From the NCBI GenBank assembly GCA_019637095.1, contig JAHBWG010000029.1:1-64000 (forward strand): 64,000 nt of DNA, written 5' to 3'. The position numbers and the translations under genes were made by a program. This document shows positions 52,443 through 60,385 of the stretch, in pieces; within the stretch, counting starts at the first letter, position 1, and every line of letters starts with the position of its first letter. This stretch comes from Sandaracinaceae bacterium. GTDB taxonomy: Bacteria; Myxococcota_A; Polyangia; Polyangiales; Sandaracinaceae. A model generated the notes under the pieces. The model did no database searches. It was not told where the DNA came from and worked only from the letters and a program-made list of their open reading frames with translations.

Positions 52443-53498
52443 ATGTCCGAGGGCAACAATCTGGTCGGCGTCGACATCGGGTCGAGCTCCATCAAGGTCG
52501 CCGAGCTGAAGGAGAAGCGCGGCGGCGCGCGCTCTCTCCAGTACTTCGGGTTCCACCCGCTGCCGAGCGAGACGATCGTCGACGGCCACATCATGAACTC
52601 GGGCGCGATCGTGGAGGGTCTGCAGAAGCTCTTCCACAAGCAGAAGCGTCGCGACGTCGCGCTGCGCGTGAGCGGCCACTCCGTGATCATCAAGAAGATC
52701 ACGATGCCGCAGATGACGACCGCGGAGCTCGAGGAGCAGATCACGTGGGAGGCGGAGCAGCACATCCCCTTCGATCTCGCCGAGGTCGAGATCGACTGGA
52801 ACGTGCTGAGCCAGCGCGCCGACCAGGGGCAGATGGACGTGCTGCTCGTCGCCGCGAAGAAGGAAGAGATCAACGACCTGACGCAGCTCGCCATCGAGGC
52901 GAAGCTCAAGCCGCGCGTCGTCGACCTCGACGCCTTCACCGTTCAGAACGCGTTCGAGGCCGGCTACGGCGCGCCGCCGCCGGATCAGACGATCGTGCTC
53001 ATCCACGTCGGCGCGTCGCTGACGACGCTCAACATCCTCGCGGAGGGGACGACGTCGTTCACGCGCGACATCGCGAACGGTGGCAACCAGATCACCGAGG
53101 AGATCCAGCGCGCGCTCGGGATCAGCGCCGAGGAGGCCGAGGCGTACAAGTGCGGGGGCGACGGGCGCGGCCTCGTCCCCCGCGAGGTGCCCGAGGTCAT
53201 CTCGCAGGTCGTCGATCAGCTCGCCGGCGAGATCCAGCGCTCGCTCGACTTCTACCTCGCGACGAGCGGCGGCGGCGACGTCAGCCGCGTGCTCGTCTCG
53301 GGCGGCACCGCCAACATCCGCGCGCTGCTCGACGCGATCGAGCGGCGCTGTCGCGTCCCCGTCGAGCCGCTCGACCCGATGCGCGTCGCGCAGCCCGAGG
53401 GCAAGCGCGCGGATCTCGCGCTGCTGCAGGCGCGCGCGGCGCAGGCCACCGTGGCGATGGGGCTCGCGCTCCGCAAGGACCGGGAGAAGCGCGCATGA
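52443..53498 (+). CDS. pilM: Type IV pilus assembly protein PilM
   Basis: A 351-residue actin-like ATPase of the pilus alignment complex, cytoplasmic. It starts NNLVGVDIGSSSIKVAELKE (phosphate-1 motif) and contains ITWEAEQHIPFDLAEVEIDW, VVDLDAFTVQNAFEAGYG, LIHVGASLTTLNILAEGTTS (phosphate-2) and RVLVSGGTANIRALLDAIER (adenosine motif). It would bind the short N-terminal tail of PilN. The gene is first in the run pilM-pilN-pilO-pilP and overlaps pilN as ATGA. AGGACGG just before ATG 52443 is the ribosome site. Confidence 0.94.
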   Translation: MSEGNNLVGVDIGSSSIKVAELKEKRGGARSLQYFGFHPLPSETIVDGHIMNSGAIVEGLQKLFHKQKRRDVALRVSGHSVIIKKITMPQMTTAELEEQITWEAEQHIPFDLAEVEIDWNVLSQRADQGQMDVLLVAAKKEEINDLTQLAIEAKLKPRVVDLDAFTVQNAFEAGYGAPPPDQTIVLIHVGASLTTLNILAEGTTSFTRDIANGGNQITEEIQRALGISAEEAEAYKCGGDGRGLVPREVPEVISQVVDQLAGEIQRSLDFYLATSGGGDVSRVLVSGGTANIRALLDAIERRCRVPVEPLDPMRVAQPEGKRADLALLQARAAQATVAMGLALRKDREKRA

Positions 53499-54139
53499 TT
53501 CGCATCAACCTCCTCCCGAAGGCCCGCAAGCAGGCGAGCGCGCAGACGGGCGGCATCCAGGGCTGGCTGATCGGCTACGCGGCCGCCGTCGCGATCACCG
53601 TCGTCGTCGTCGGGTTCATCTACGTCGGCAAGGAGCGGGAGCTGAACGAGCAGCTCGCGCAGAACGCCGAGCTGAACCGGGAGATCACGCGCCTCGAGCA
53701 GCAGTCCGCCAACATCGACCAGGTCCGCGCGCAGATCGAGCAGAGCCGGCAGCTCGAGACGGTGGTGAACGACCTCCAGCGCGCGCGGTACGGGCCGACC
53801 GCGGTGCTCATGGAGCTGTCGCGCATCCTGAGCCTCGGCGGCGGCCCGACGGTGGATCCGCAGCGCCTCGAGGAGATCCGGCACCAGAACCCGCTCGCGT
53901 CGTTCAACCCCGGCTGGGAGCCGCGCCGGCTCTGGATGCGCTCGCTCACCGAGGAGGAGCGGCGCTGCACCATGACCGGGACCGCGCGCACCAACGAGGA
54001 CATCGCCGAGCTGCTCCGCCGCCTGGCGCTGAGCGATCGGTTCACCAACGTCGTGCTCGTGCGCACGCAGGGCGTCGAGGACCAGCGCACCCGCCTGCTC
54101 CTCATCGAGTTCGAGCTCACCGCGGAAGTGATCTACTGA
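53495..54139 (+). CDS. pilN: Type IV pilus assembly protein PilN
   Basis: A 214-residue single-pass inner membrane protein. The N-terminus MIRINLLPKARK carries the conserved INLLP motif that binds PilM. One transmembrane helix follows (GWLIGYAAAVAITVVVVGFI), then a coiled coil (ELNEQLAQNAELNREITRLE) and a ferredoxin-like periplasmic domain. ATG 53495 overlaps the pilM stop by 4 bases and its stop shares the A of the next ATG (TGATG), so expression is tightly coupled to pilO. Confidence 0.93.
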   Translation: MIRINLLPKARKQASAQTGGIQGWLIGYAAAVAITVVVVGFIYVGKERELNEQLAQNAELNREITRLEQQSANIDQVRAQIEQSRQLETVVNDLQRARYGPTAVLMELSRILSLGGGPTVDPQRLEEIRHQNPLASFNPGWEPRRLWMRSLTEEERRCTMTGTARTNEDIAELLRRLALSDRFTNVVLVRTQGVEDQRTRLLLIEFELTAEVIY

Positions 54140-54795
54140 TGGCGAAGCCGGCGAAGAAGCAGGGCACCGGGGCGGGCGAGTCGTTCGCGCGCCTCCCGGC
54201 AGCCGGGAAGGCGGGGATCGGGATCGGGCTGATCGCGGTGCTGGTCGCGGGGTACTACTTCGCGCTGCACCTCAGCCTCGACGAGGAGCTCGAGTCCGCG
54301 GTGGCGCAGCACGGACAGCTCCGGCAGCGCATGACGCGCGCGCAAGCGCAGAACGCGGAGTATCTGCGGCTGCGGATCGAGCTCGAGCAGCGCCAGGGGC
54401 TCGACCAGGCGAACCTGCGCGCGCTGCCGGCCGAGGCGGAGACCGCCTCGTTCCTGCAGGACCTCAACCGCCTCGCCGAGCTGAGCGGGCTCGACATCCG
54501 CTTGGTGGAGCCCCGGCCGGAGGAGAGCGCGGAGCACTACCTGCGGCTCCCGGTGCGTCTGCAGCTGCGCGGCAAGTACCACCAGATCGCGCGGTTCTTC
54601 TACAACGTCAGCCGGCTCGATCGCCTGATCAGCATGGAGAACATCCAGCTCGGGCAGCCTCAGCGCAGCGCGCGCGAGGCCCAGGTGGACGAGGTGATCA
54701 TCAGCGTCGAGGTGCTGGCGACGACCTTCCGGCGTACGCCTTCGGCCGAGGCGCAGGCGGCTGCGCCGGCAGCCCAACCGAGGGCAGGCACATGA
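54139..54795 (+). CDS. pilO: Type IV pilus assembly protein PilO
   Basis: A 218-residue inner membrane partner of PilN. A short cytosolic Lys-rich N-terminus is followed by a membrane helix (AGIGIGLIAVLVAGYYFALH), a coiled coil (ELESAVAQHGQLRQRMTRAQ) and a periplasmic ferredoxin-like domain ending in VDEVIISVEVLATTFRR. The LQLRGKYHQIARFFYNVSRL segment is typical of PilO. It starts on the stop of pilN (TGATG) and overlaps pilP as ATGA. Confidence 0.93.
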   Translation: MAKPAKKQGTGAGESFARLPAAGKAGIGIGLIAVLVAGYYFALHLSLDEELESAVAQHGQLRQRMTRAQAQNAEYLRLRIELEQRQGLDQANLRALPAEAETASFLQDLNRLAELSGLDIRLVEPRPEESAEHYLRLPVRLQLRGKYHQIARFFYNVSRLDRLISMENIQLGQPQRSAREAQVDEVIISVEVLATTFRRTPSAEAQAAAPAAQPRAGT

Positions 54796-55448
54796 AGCGA
54801 GCGTTGCGCGCATCGGTCCTCGCGGGCGTGATGGGGCTCGCCGCGGCGGGCTGCGAGGAGGAGCCGATCCAGGTCGGGCGCGGGCTCGGCCCCGCGGGTC
54901 CGACCGGACCCGGGCCCGCCGCGCCCGGGGCGCCCGGGGAAGGGGTCGACGCCGGCGTGGACGCCGGCCCGGAGATCGTCACCTACCGCGACGAGGACTT
55001 CGTCGACTCCGACTCCAATCGGGACCCGTTCCGCAGCTACGAGTCGATGTTCATCATCCAGGTCCCCGAGATCGACCAGGGCGGTCGCGACGTCACGATG
55101 CCGGACACGGGCATCGACGAGATGCGCCTGATCGGCGTGGTGACCGGCTCGGCGAACCCGCGCGCGATGATCGTGGATCGCGACGGCGTCGGCCACGTCG
55201 TGCGGCGCGGCGACTACGTCGGTCGCTCCGAGGTCGTGCAAGTCGGCGGGACCGAACAGCTCCCCGTGACGCTGAACTGGCGCGTCGACCGGATCCGCGA
55301 CGCCGAGATCGTGCTCACGCGCGAGGACCCCACGGCGCCCAACCGCCCCCCGCTCACCCGCGTCCTGATGCTCCGCAACGAGGACGAGGAGCGGGCGGGT
55401 GGCGCGCAGGGGATCCGGCAGGCGAGCACCGAGGAGACCCGCGACTGA
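54792..55448 (+). CDS. pilP: Type IV pilus lipoprotein PilP
   Basis: A 218-residue inner membrane lipoprotein linking PilNO to the secretin. Signal peptide with lipobox LAAAGC (Cys21). A Pro/Gly-rich linker (GPAGPTGPGPAAPGAPGEGV) precedes the PilP beta domain: SNRDPFRSYESMFIIQVPEI, MRLIGVVTGSANPRAMIVDR and VRRGDYVGRSEVVQVGG match the family. ATG 54792 overlaps pilO by 4 bases. Its stop is followed not by pilQ directly, as usual, but by a 434-base spacer. Confidence 0.92.
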   Translation: MKRALRASVLAGVMGLAAAGCEEEPIQVGRGLGPAGPTGPGPAAPGAPGEGVDAGVDAGPEIVTYRDEDFVDSDSNRDPFRSYESMFIIQVPEIDQGGRDVTMPDTGIDEMRLIGVVTGSANPRAMIVDRDGVGHVVRRGDYVGRSEVVQVGGTEQLPVTLNWRVDRIRDAEIVLTREDPTAPNRPPLTRVLMLRNEDEERAGGAQGIRQASTEETRD

Positions 55449-55531
55449 GCTCGCTGGAGGGGTTGTTCCAACGTCCCAACCCCTCCCCCCCTCGCGGGGG
55501 CGATGGGGCCCCGGCCAACGGCCATCGCGCA

Positions 55532-55560
55532 GCGATGGCCTGGCCTCGATGGCGCGCTCG
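55532..55560 (+). repeat. 29-base direct repeat, copy A
   Basis: Begins GCGATGGCCTGGCCTCGATG and differs from 55653-55681 at one base. Its start is the right arm of the 55520-55540 hairpin. Its last 21 bases also resemble 47869-47889. Confidence 0.8.
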
Positions 55561-55652
55561 CGCGCGGTGCGTCTTCGATGGGGACCCCCACGCGTGGGTC
55601 CCCCATCCCCTTCTCGAGCGCGGCGGTGCCATCGACCGACGCCCGTCGCTGC

Positions 55653-55681
55653 GCGATGGCCTGGCCTCGATGGTGCGCTCG
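55653..55681 (+). repeat. 29-base direct repeat, copy B
   Basis: Same sequence as copy A except T for C near the 3' end (GATGGTGCGCTCG). It also starts in the right arm of an inverted repeat (GCCATCG at 55628-55634), so the hairpin-plus-repeat module appears twice. Confidence 0.8.
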
Positions 55682-55882
55682 ACGGCGTAGGCGCTCGATG
55701 CGTCGCTGGCGCCGCGCGCGTCCCGCGCGTGCGTCCCGCGCGTGCGTTCGAGCGCCGGTGCGCGCCGCGCGGAGCTGCGTCGGGAGCGGGGTCGCCGCGA
55801 GGCGGCCTGTCTGTCGCTTTCTTGCGTCGGTGCCGTGGGGCGTTCGACCATTCGCGTTCAGGGAACCGTCGAAAGAGGACTC

Positions 55883-58084
55883 ATGCGAAGCACCCGTTTG
55901 TTCGTCTCGGTCGTCGCCTGCCTCGTCGCTCTCGCGTCGTCCGGGGTCGCACAGACCTCCGACGTCAGCGTCCGCGCCGTCGAGCTGTCGGGCTCCGAGC
56001 ACCGCGCGCGCGTCGTGATCACCGGCGACTTCGAGGTGCCGCGGTACGCGGTGCGGACGCGCGAAGAGGGGCGCGTCGTCGTGGTCGAGGTCGATGGCGC
56101 GCGGATCGAGGGCGCGCTCGCCGTCGACGGCCAGGCGGGCCTCGTCACCACGAGCAGCGCGAGCGCGACGGCGCGCGGCGTGCGCATCGAGCTCGGGCTC
56201 GCGGTGCCGGCGATCCATCGCGCGCGCGCCACGGCGGGACGGATCGAGCTCGTGCTCGAGCGCCCCGGCGCCGGGGGGCAGCCGGCGCCGGTCGAGGCCT
56301 CGGGTCCCGCCGAGGTCCGCGCGGTCCACGTCGAGCGCCGTGACGGGCGCGACCGCGTCGTCGTGCAGCTCTCGCGCGCCGCGACGTTCCGGACGGTGCG
56401 CGCAGGGAGCGGGCCGGCCCGCCTCGTGATCGACGGCGCGCGCCCGTCCGCGGGCGTGCCCCGCACGCTCACCGTGGATCCCGCCGAGGACATGGTCGTG
56501 CGCGGCGTGCGCGTCGAAGAGGATCGCGGGCGCACCGTGATCGAGGTCCAGCGCGACGACGGCGCGTTCGGTACGGCGATCCGCGAGGGCGACCGCATCG
56601 TGTGGCTCTTCGCGCCCGCGCCGCGCCGCGTGGAGCGCCCGCGCTCGCGCACGATCGCTCGAGAGGCGTGGGCGCAGGCCGACGCGGACGAAGAGGACGA
56701 GGACGCGATCGACGGGGACGAGGTCGCGGCGTTCCTGTCCGACGTGCCGATGCAGCTCGGCCGCGCGCGCGGCGCGCAGCGCTACCGCGGGCGGCGCATC
56801 GACCTCGACTTCCACAACGCCGACATCCACAACATCCTGCGGCTCATCGCGGAGGTCGGCGGCGTCAACATCGTCACGAGCGACGACGTCTCGGGCAGCG
56901 TCACGATCCGCATGCGCAACGTCCCTTGGGACCAGGCGCTCGACGTGATCCTCCAGGCCAAGGGCCTGGGCATGGTGCGCCGCGGCAACCTGATCCGCGT
57001 CGCGCCGCTCGCCTCGCTCGAGAAGGAGCGCGAGCTCGCCATCGCGCGCCAGAAGCAGCAGATCGAGCTCGCGCCGCTCGAGACGCGCCTGATCCCGGTG
57101 AGCTACGCGACGGCGAGCAACCTCTCCCCGCGCGTGCAAGAGCTCTTGACGTCGCGCGGGAACGTGTCTGTCGACGAGCGCACGAACGTGCTCATCGTGC
57201 GCGACACCATCGAGAGCCTCGACGACATCGAGGAGCTCATCCGCACGCTCGACACCCAGACCCCGCAGGTGCTCGTCGAGGCGCGGATCGTCGAGGCGAC
57301 CAGCCAGTACGTGCGAGACGTCGGCATCCAGTGGGGCGGCAACGTCCTGGCGTCGACGGCGACGGGGAACCCGACCGGCCTCATCTTCCCGTCGAGCGTC
57401 GGCGTCACCGGCGGCAACTTCGATCAGAACACGCCGAGCGCGGGCCTCTCGCCGTTCGCGCCGCGCGTCGCGACGCCGAACTTCGCCGTGAACCTCCCGG
57501 CGACGACGGGCACCGGGCAGGGCGGCGCGCTCGGCATCACCCTCGGCTCGCTCGGCGGCACCGTCAACCTCGCGGTGCGTCTCAGCGCGGCGGAGGCGAC
57601 CGGCGTCGTGCGCATCATCAGCTCGCCGCGGATCCTCACCCTCGACAACCACGAGGCGCACATCGCGCAAGGGACGTTGATCCCGTACTCGCAGATCAGC
57701 GCGCAGGGCGTCCAGACCGCGTTCCAGGAGGCGAAGCTCGAGCTGCGGGTCACTCCGCACGTGACCGCCGACGGCTCGATCTCGATGCACGTCAAGGTCA
57801 CGCGCGACGAGCCGGACTTCACGCGGACCTCGGCCCGCGGTGACCCGACGATCCTCAAGCGCGAGGCCGAGACGCACCTCTTGATCGAGGACGGGCACAC
57901 CGCGGTGATCGGCGGCATCTACACGCGCAACACCGGCCGCAACGTCGATCAGATCCCGTTCTTCGGTGACATCCCGATCCTCGGCGTCCTGTTCCAGCGC
58001 CGCCGCATCCGGGACGAGCGGAACGAGCTCTTGATCTTCCTCACCCCGCGCATCGTGAACCGCGCCGAGTCGCTCCGGCGGTGA
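55883..58084 (+). CDS. pilQ: Type IV pilus secretin PilQ
   Basis: A 733-residue outer membrane secretin. Signal peptide MRSTRLFVSVVACLVALASS; two AMIN-like domains (about 25-135 and 145-250, the second starting VRAVHVERRDGRDRVVVQLS) that bind peptidoglycan; a short acidic link; the secretin/TonB short N-terminal domain (RIDLDFHNADIHNILRLIAE); an N1 domain (LIPVSYATASNLSPRVQELL); and the secretin pore (RIISSPRILTLDNHEAHIAQ to FFGDIPILGVLFQ and ELLIFLTPRIV). ATG 55883 follows AAAGAGGA. The longer upstream frame has no signal peptide and was rejected. Confidence 0.94.
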   Translation: MRSTRLFVSVVACLVALASSGVAQTSDVSVRAVELSGSEHRARVVITGDFEVPRYAVRTREEGRVVVVEVDGARIEGALAVDGQAGLVTTSSASATARGVRIELGLAVPAIHRARATAGRIELVLERPGAGGQPAPVEASGPAEVRAVHVERRDGRDRVVVQLSRAATFRTVRAGSGPARLVIDGARPSAGVPRTLTVDPAEDMVVRGVRVEEDRGRTVIEVQRDDGAFGTAIREGDRIVWLFAPAPRRVERPRSRTIAREAWAQADADEEDEDAIDGDEVAAFLSDVPMQLGRARGAQRYRGRRIDLDFHNADIHNILRLIAEVGGVNIVTSDDVSGSVTIRMRNVPWDQALDVILQAKGLGMVRRGNLIRVAPLASLEKERELAIARQKQQIELAPLETRLIPVSYATASNLSPRVQELLTSRGNVSVDERTNVLIVRDTIESLDDIEELIRTLDTQTPQVLVEARIVEATSQYVRDVGIQWGGNVLASTATGNPTGLIFPSSVGVTGGNFDQNTPSAGLSPFAPRVATPNFAVNLPATTGTGQGGALGITLGSLGGTVNLAVRLSAAEATGVVRIISSPRILTLDNHEAHIAQGTLIPYSQISAQGVQTAFQEAKLELRVTPHVTADGSISMHVKVTRDEPDFTRTSARGDPTILKREAETHLLIEDGHTAVIGGIYTRNTGRNVDQIPFFGDIPILGVLFQRRRIRDERNELLIFLTPRIVNRAESLRR

Positions 58085-58115
58085 CGCGCGGCCCACGCGT
58101 CGTAAGCTCCGGCCG

Positions 58116-59672
58116 ATGGACGCGTGGGTCTTCCTCTCCGGGCCGATGGGCTCGGGCAAGTCGACGTTGGGGCGCGCGCTCGCCCAGAGGCTGGGCGCGC
58201 GCTTCGTCGATCTCGACGAGCGCATCGAGGCCTCGACGGGGCGAACGGTCGCGGCGCACTTCGCCGAGGGAGGAGAGGCGGCGTTCCGCGCGCGCGAGCG
58301 CGACCTCGCGCGGAGCCTCTTGTCCGAGCCACCGGCGGTCGTCGCGCTCGGGGGAGGCACCGTCACGGATGCGCCGACGCGGCGCGCGCTGCTCGAGGCG
58401 GGGACGCTGATCACGCTCGAGGCGCCGCTCGAGGTGCTCCGGGCGCGCATCGGCGACGGGGCAGGGCGGCCGCTCGCGGGCGAGCTCGAGGCGCGCCTCG
58501 CGGCGCGCGCCGGCGCGTACGCCGAGTGCCACGCGCGCGTGGCGACCGACGGCGGCCAGGAGGCGGCGCTCGACGCGATCCTCGCCGCGATGGCGCGCGA
58601 TGCGGTCGTGGTGCCGCTCGGCGAGCGCAGCTACCGCGTCGCGTTCGAGCATCGCGATGGGCTCGCGGGCGCGCTCGCGCCGCTGCGGCCGACCGGCGTC
58701 GTCGTCGTGACCGACGACAACGTCGACGGACCGTGGGGGCGCGCGATGGCCGAGGCGGTGGGGGCGCGCGCGCGCGTCGTGCTCACGCCGGGCGAGGAGC
58801 ACAAGACGAGCGCGGCGGTCGAGCGCATCTGGGACGCGGCGCTCGAGGCCGAGCTCGATCGCGGCGGCGTGGTGGTCGCGATCGGCGGCGGCGTCGTCGG
58901 CGACCTCGCCGGGTTCGCCGCGGCGACGCTGCTGCGCGGCGTGCGGTTCGTGCAGGTGCCGACGACGACGCTCGCGATGGTCGACTCGTCGGTCGGCGGC
59001 AAGACCGGCTTCGATCGGCCGCAGGGCAAGAACCTCGTCGGCGCGTTCCACCAGCCTGCGCACGTGCTCGTCGACGTGGAGACGCTGACGACGCTGCCCG
59101 ACGTCGAGCTGCGCGCGGGGCTCGCCGAGGTCGTGAAGTCGGCGTGGCTCGACTCGGAGGACGCGGTCGCCGCGCTCGAGCGCGACGCGGAGGCGCTCCT
59201 CGCGCGCGATCCGCCGGCGCTCCGCGGGGCGATCAAGCGCTCGGTGGCGCTCAAGGCGCGCATCGTCGCCTCGGACGAGCGCGAGGACGCGGAGCGACGG
59301 TGGCTCAACCTCGGCCACACGGTCGGCCACGCGATCGAGGCGGCGCGCGGCTACCGCGGCGTGCGGCACGGCGAGGCGGTCGCGCTCGGCATGGTCGCGG
59401 CGTTCCGCGTCGCCGCCTCGCTCGGCGACGCGCGCGCCGTCGAGCATGGCGCACGCGCGGCGGCGCTCCTCGCGCGCCTCGGGCTGCCGACGGATCTCGA
59501 CGCGAGCGCGGGCCCCGACGTTCACCGCTTCGTCGGCGCGGACAAGAAGCGGCGCGGCGATCGCGTCCACTTCGTCGTGCCCGGCGCGCCGGGGGAGGTG
59601 CGGGTGGTCCCGCTTCCATTGACGCACGAATTTGGTCTCGGGGGCCGAGCGCCGGTAGAGTCTTCCATGTGA
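58116..59672 (+). CDS. aroKB: Shikimate kinase / 3-dehydroquinate synthase fusion
   Basis: A 518-residue bifunctional enzyme of the shikimate pathway. Residues about 1-165 are shikimate kinase: P-loop GPMGSGKS (9-16), FVDLDERIE, VVALGGGT and a GRPLAGE lid. Residues about 175-510 are AroB: VVAIGGGVVGDLAGFAAATL, VPTTTLAMVDSSVGGKTGFD, KNLVGAFHQP, EVVKSAWL, the zinc ligands in NLGHTVGHAIE and the later RHGEAVALGM. In most bacteria the two are separate adjacent genes. It is 31 bases downstream of pilQ, as in many proteobacteria where aroK and aroB follow pilQ. Confidence 0.95.
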   Translation: MDAWVFLSGPMGSGKSTLGRALAQRLGARFVDLDERIEASTGRTVAAHFAEGGEAAFRARERDLARSLLSEPPAVVALGGGTVTDAPTRRALLEAGTLITLEAPLEVLRARIGDGAGRPLAGELEARLAARAGAYAECHARVATDGGQEAALDAILAAMARDAVVVPLGERSYRVAFEHRDGLAGALAPLRPTGVVVVTDDNVDGPWGRAMAEAVGARARVVLTPGEEHKTSAAVERIWDAALEAELDRGGVVVAIGGGVVGDLAGFAAATLLRGVRFVQVPTTTLAMVDSSVGGKTGFDRPQGKNLVGAFHQPAHVLVDVETLTTLPDVELRAGLAEVVKSAWLDSEDAVAALERDAEALLARDPPALRGAIKRSVALKARIVASDEREDAERRWLNLGHTVGHAIEAARGYRGVRHGEAVALGMVAAFRVAASLGDARAVEHGARAAALLARLGLPTDLDASAGPDVHRFVGADKKRRGDRVHFVVPGAPGEVRVVPLPLTHEFGLGGRAPVESSM

Positions 59673-59689
59673 GCACCTGCGGAGGCTTC

Positions 59690-60382
59690 ATGCGTCGATC
59701 GCTCCTGTCGTTGGCTCTGACGTCCGCCCTGGCCGCGGGGTGTGCCCCAGGGAACCCCGGCCTGGTCGTGAGCAACGTGATCGACCCCGACGATCAGTGT
59801 GTCTACGCCATCGGAGGCATCGCGCGCACGATCGGGTACTTCGACGTCGGGGTCCCGAACAACAGCTACGAGGCCGCGTTCCGGTTCCTGAACCAGCTCA
59901 TGAACCTCTCGCAGAGCGGCGTGGCGGGCTTCCCCCCGATGGCCGATCCGAACGTGATCCAGGTGCAGGCGCTCGAGGTCGAGATCCGGGACATCGGCAA
60001 TCGGCCGCTCGCGTTCTTCGACGGCGCCAACCCGTTCACCGTCCCGGTCGGCGGCGTCGCCGTCCCGTCGGGGGATGGGATGCAGGCCGGCGAGGGCCTC
60101 GGCTTCGCGCAGATCATCCCGCCGGTCTACGCCGCGGACCTCGGTGAGGTCGCGGGGACGGACGCGATGATCGTCGTGTCGGTCCGCGCGATCGGCCGCA
60201 CCACCGGCGGCGCCGAGGTGGTCAGCGACGAGTTCATCTTCCCGGTCCAGCTCTGCAGTGGCTGCCTCTCGGTCTGCCTCACCGACGACATGGGCGAGCC
60301 GCTCTGCCGCCCTACGTGCCTGCCGGGGCAAGACAACGTGCACATCGCGTGCGACGCGTCGTGCATCGCCGGCCGTACCTGA
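59690..60382 (+). CDS. Hypothetical lipoprotein
   Basis: A 230-residue lipoprotein: signal MRRSLLSLALTSALAAGC, lipobox LAAGC (Cys18). The mature part is beta-rich (IQVQALEVEIRDIGNRPLAF) with a Gly/Pro stretch, and ends in a Cys cluster (LCSGCLSVCLTDDMGEPLCR plus three more Cys). GGAGGC lies before ATG 59690, 17 bases after aroKB. No family recognised; outer membrane or periplasmic location expected. Confidence 0.75.
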   Translation: MRRSLLSLALTSALAAGCAPGNPGLVVSNVIDPDDQCVYAIGGIARTIGYFDVGVPNNSYEAAFRFLNQLMNLSQSGVAGFPPMADPNVIQVQALEVEIRDIGNRPLAFFDGANPFTVPVGGVAVPSGDGMQAGEGLGFAQIIPPVYAADLGEVAGTDAMIVVSVRAIGRTTGGAEVVSDEFIFPVQLCSGCLSVCLTDDMGEPLCRPTCLPGQDNVHIACDASCIAGRT

Positions 60383-60385
60383 TCG

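Larger units (their letters stand above)
55449..55882 (+). other. 434-base hairpin- and repeat-rich spacer between pilP and pilQ
   Basis: No convincing gene. Hairpins in order: GGAGGGGTTG (55456-55465) with CAACCCCTCC (55477-55486), a perfect 10-bp stem; CCCCCTCGCGGGGG near 55487-55500; GGCCATCGC-GCA-GCGATGGCC (55520-55540), perfect; and a near-perfect palindrome at 55577-55607 around ACGCGT. GCCATCG (55628-55634) pairs with CGATGGC (55654-55660). None is followed by a T-run, so classical terminators are not supported. A 29-base direct repeat occupies 55532-55560 and 55653-55681. pilQ has its own Shine-Dalgarno (AAAGAGGA) before ATG 55883, so it may need a separate promoter or processing signal here. 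Confidence 0.7.

Noticed and set aside
55577-55607. Rho-independent terminator after pilP
   Set aside because: Strong palindrome but no downstream T-run, and the loop would be too small unless the stem frays; kept as a structured spacer only.
55742-55882. Upstream start for pilQ
   Set aside because: The extra 47 residues are Arg-rich and would bury the signal peptide; ATG 55883 has a good Shine-Dalgarno.
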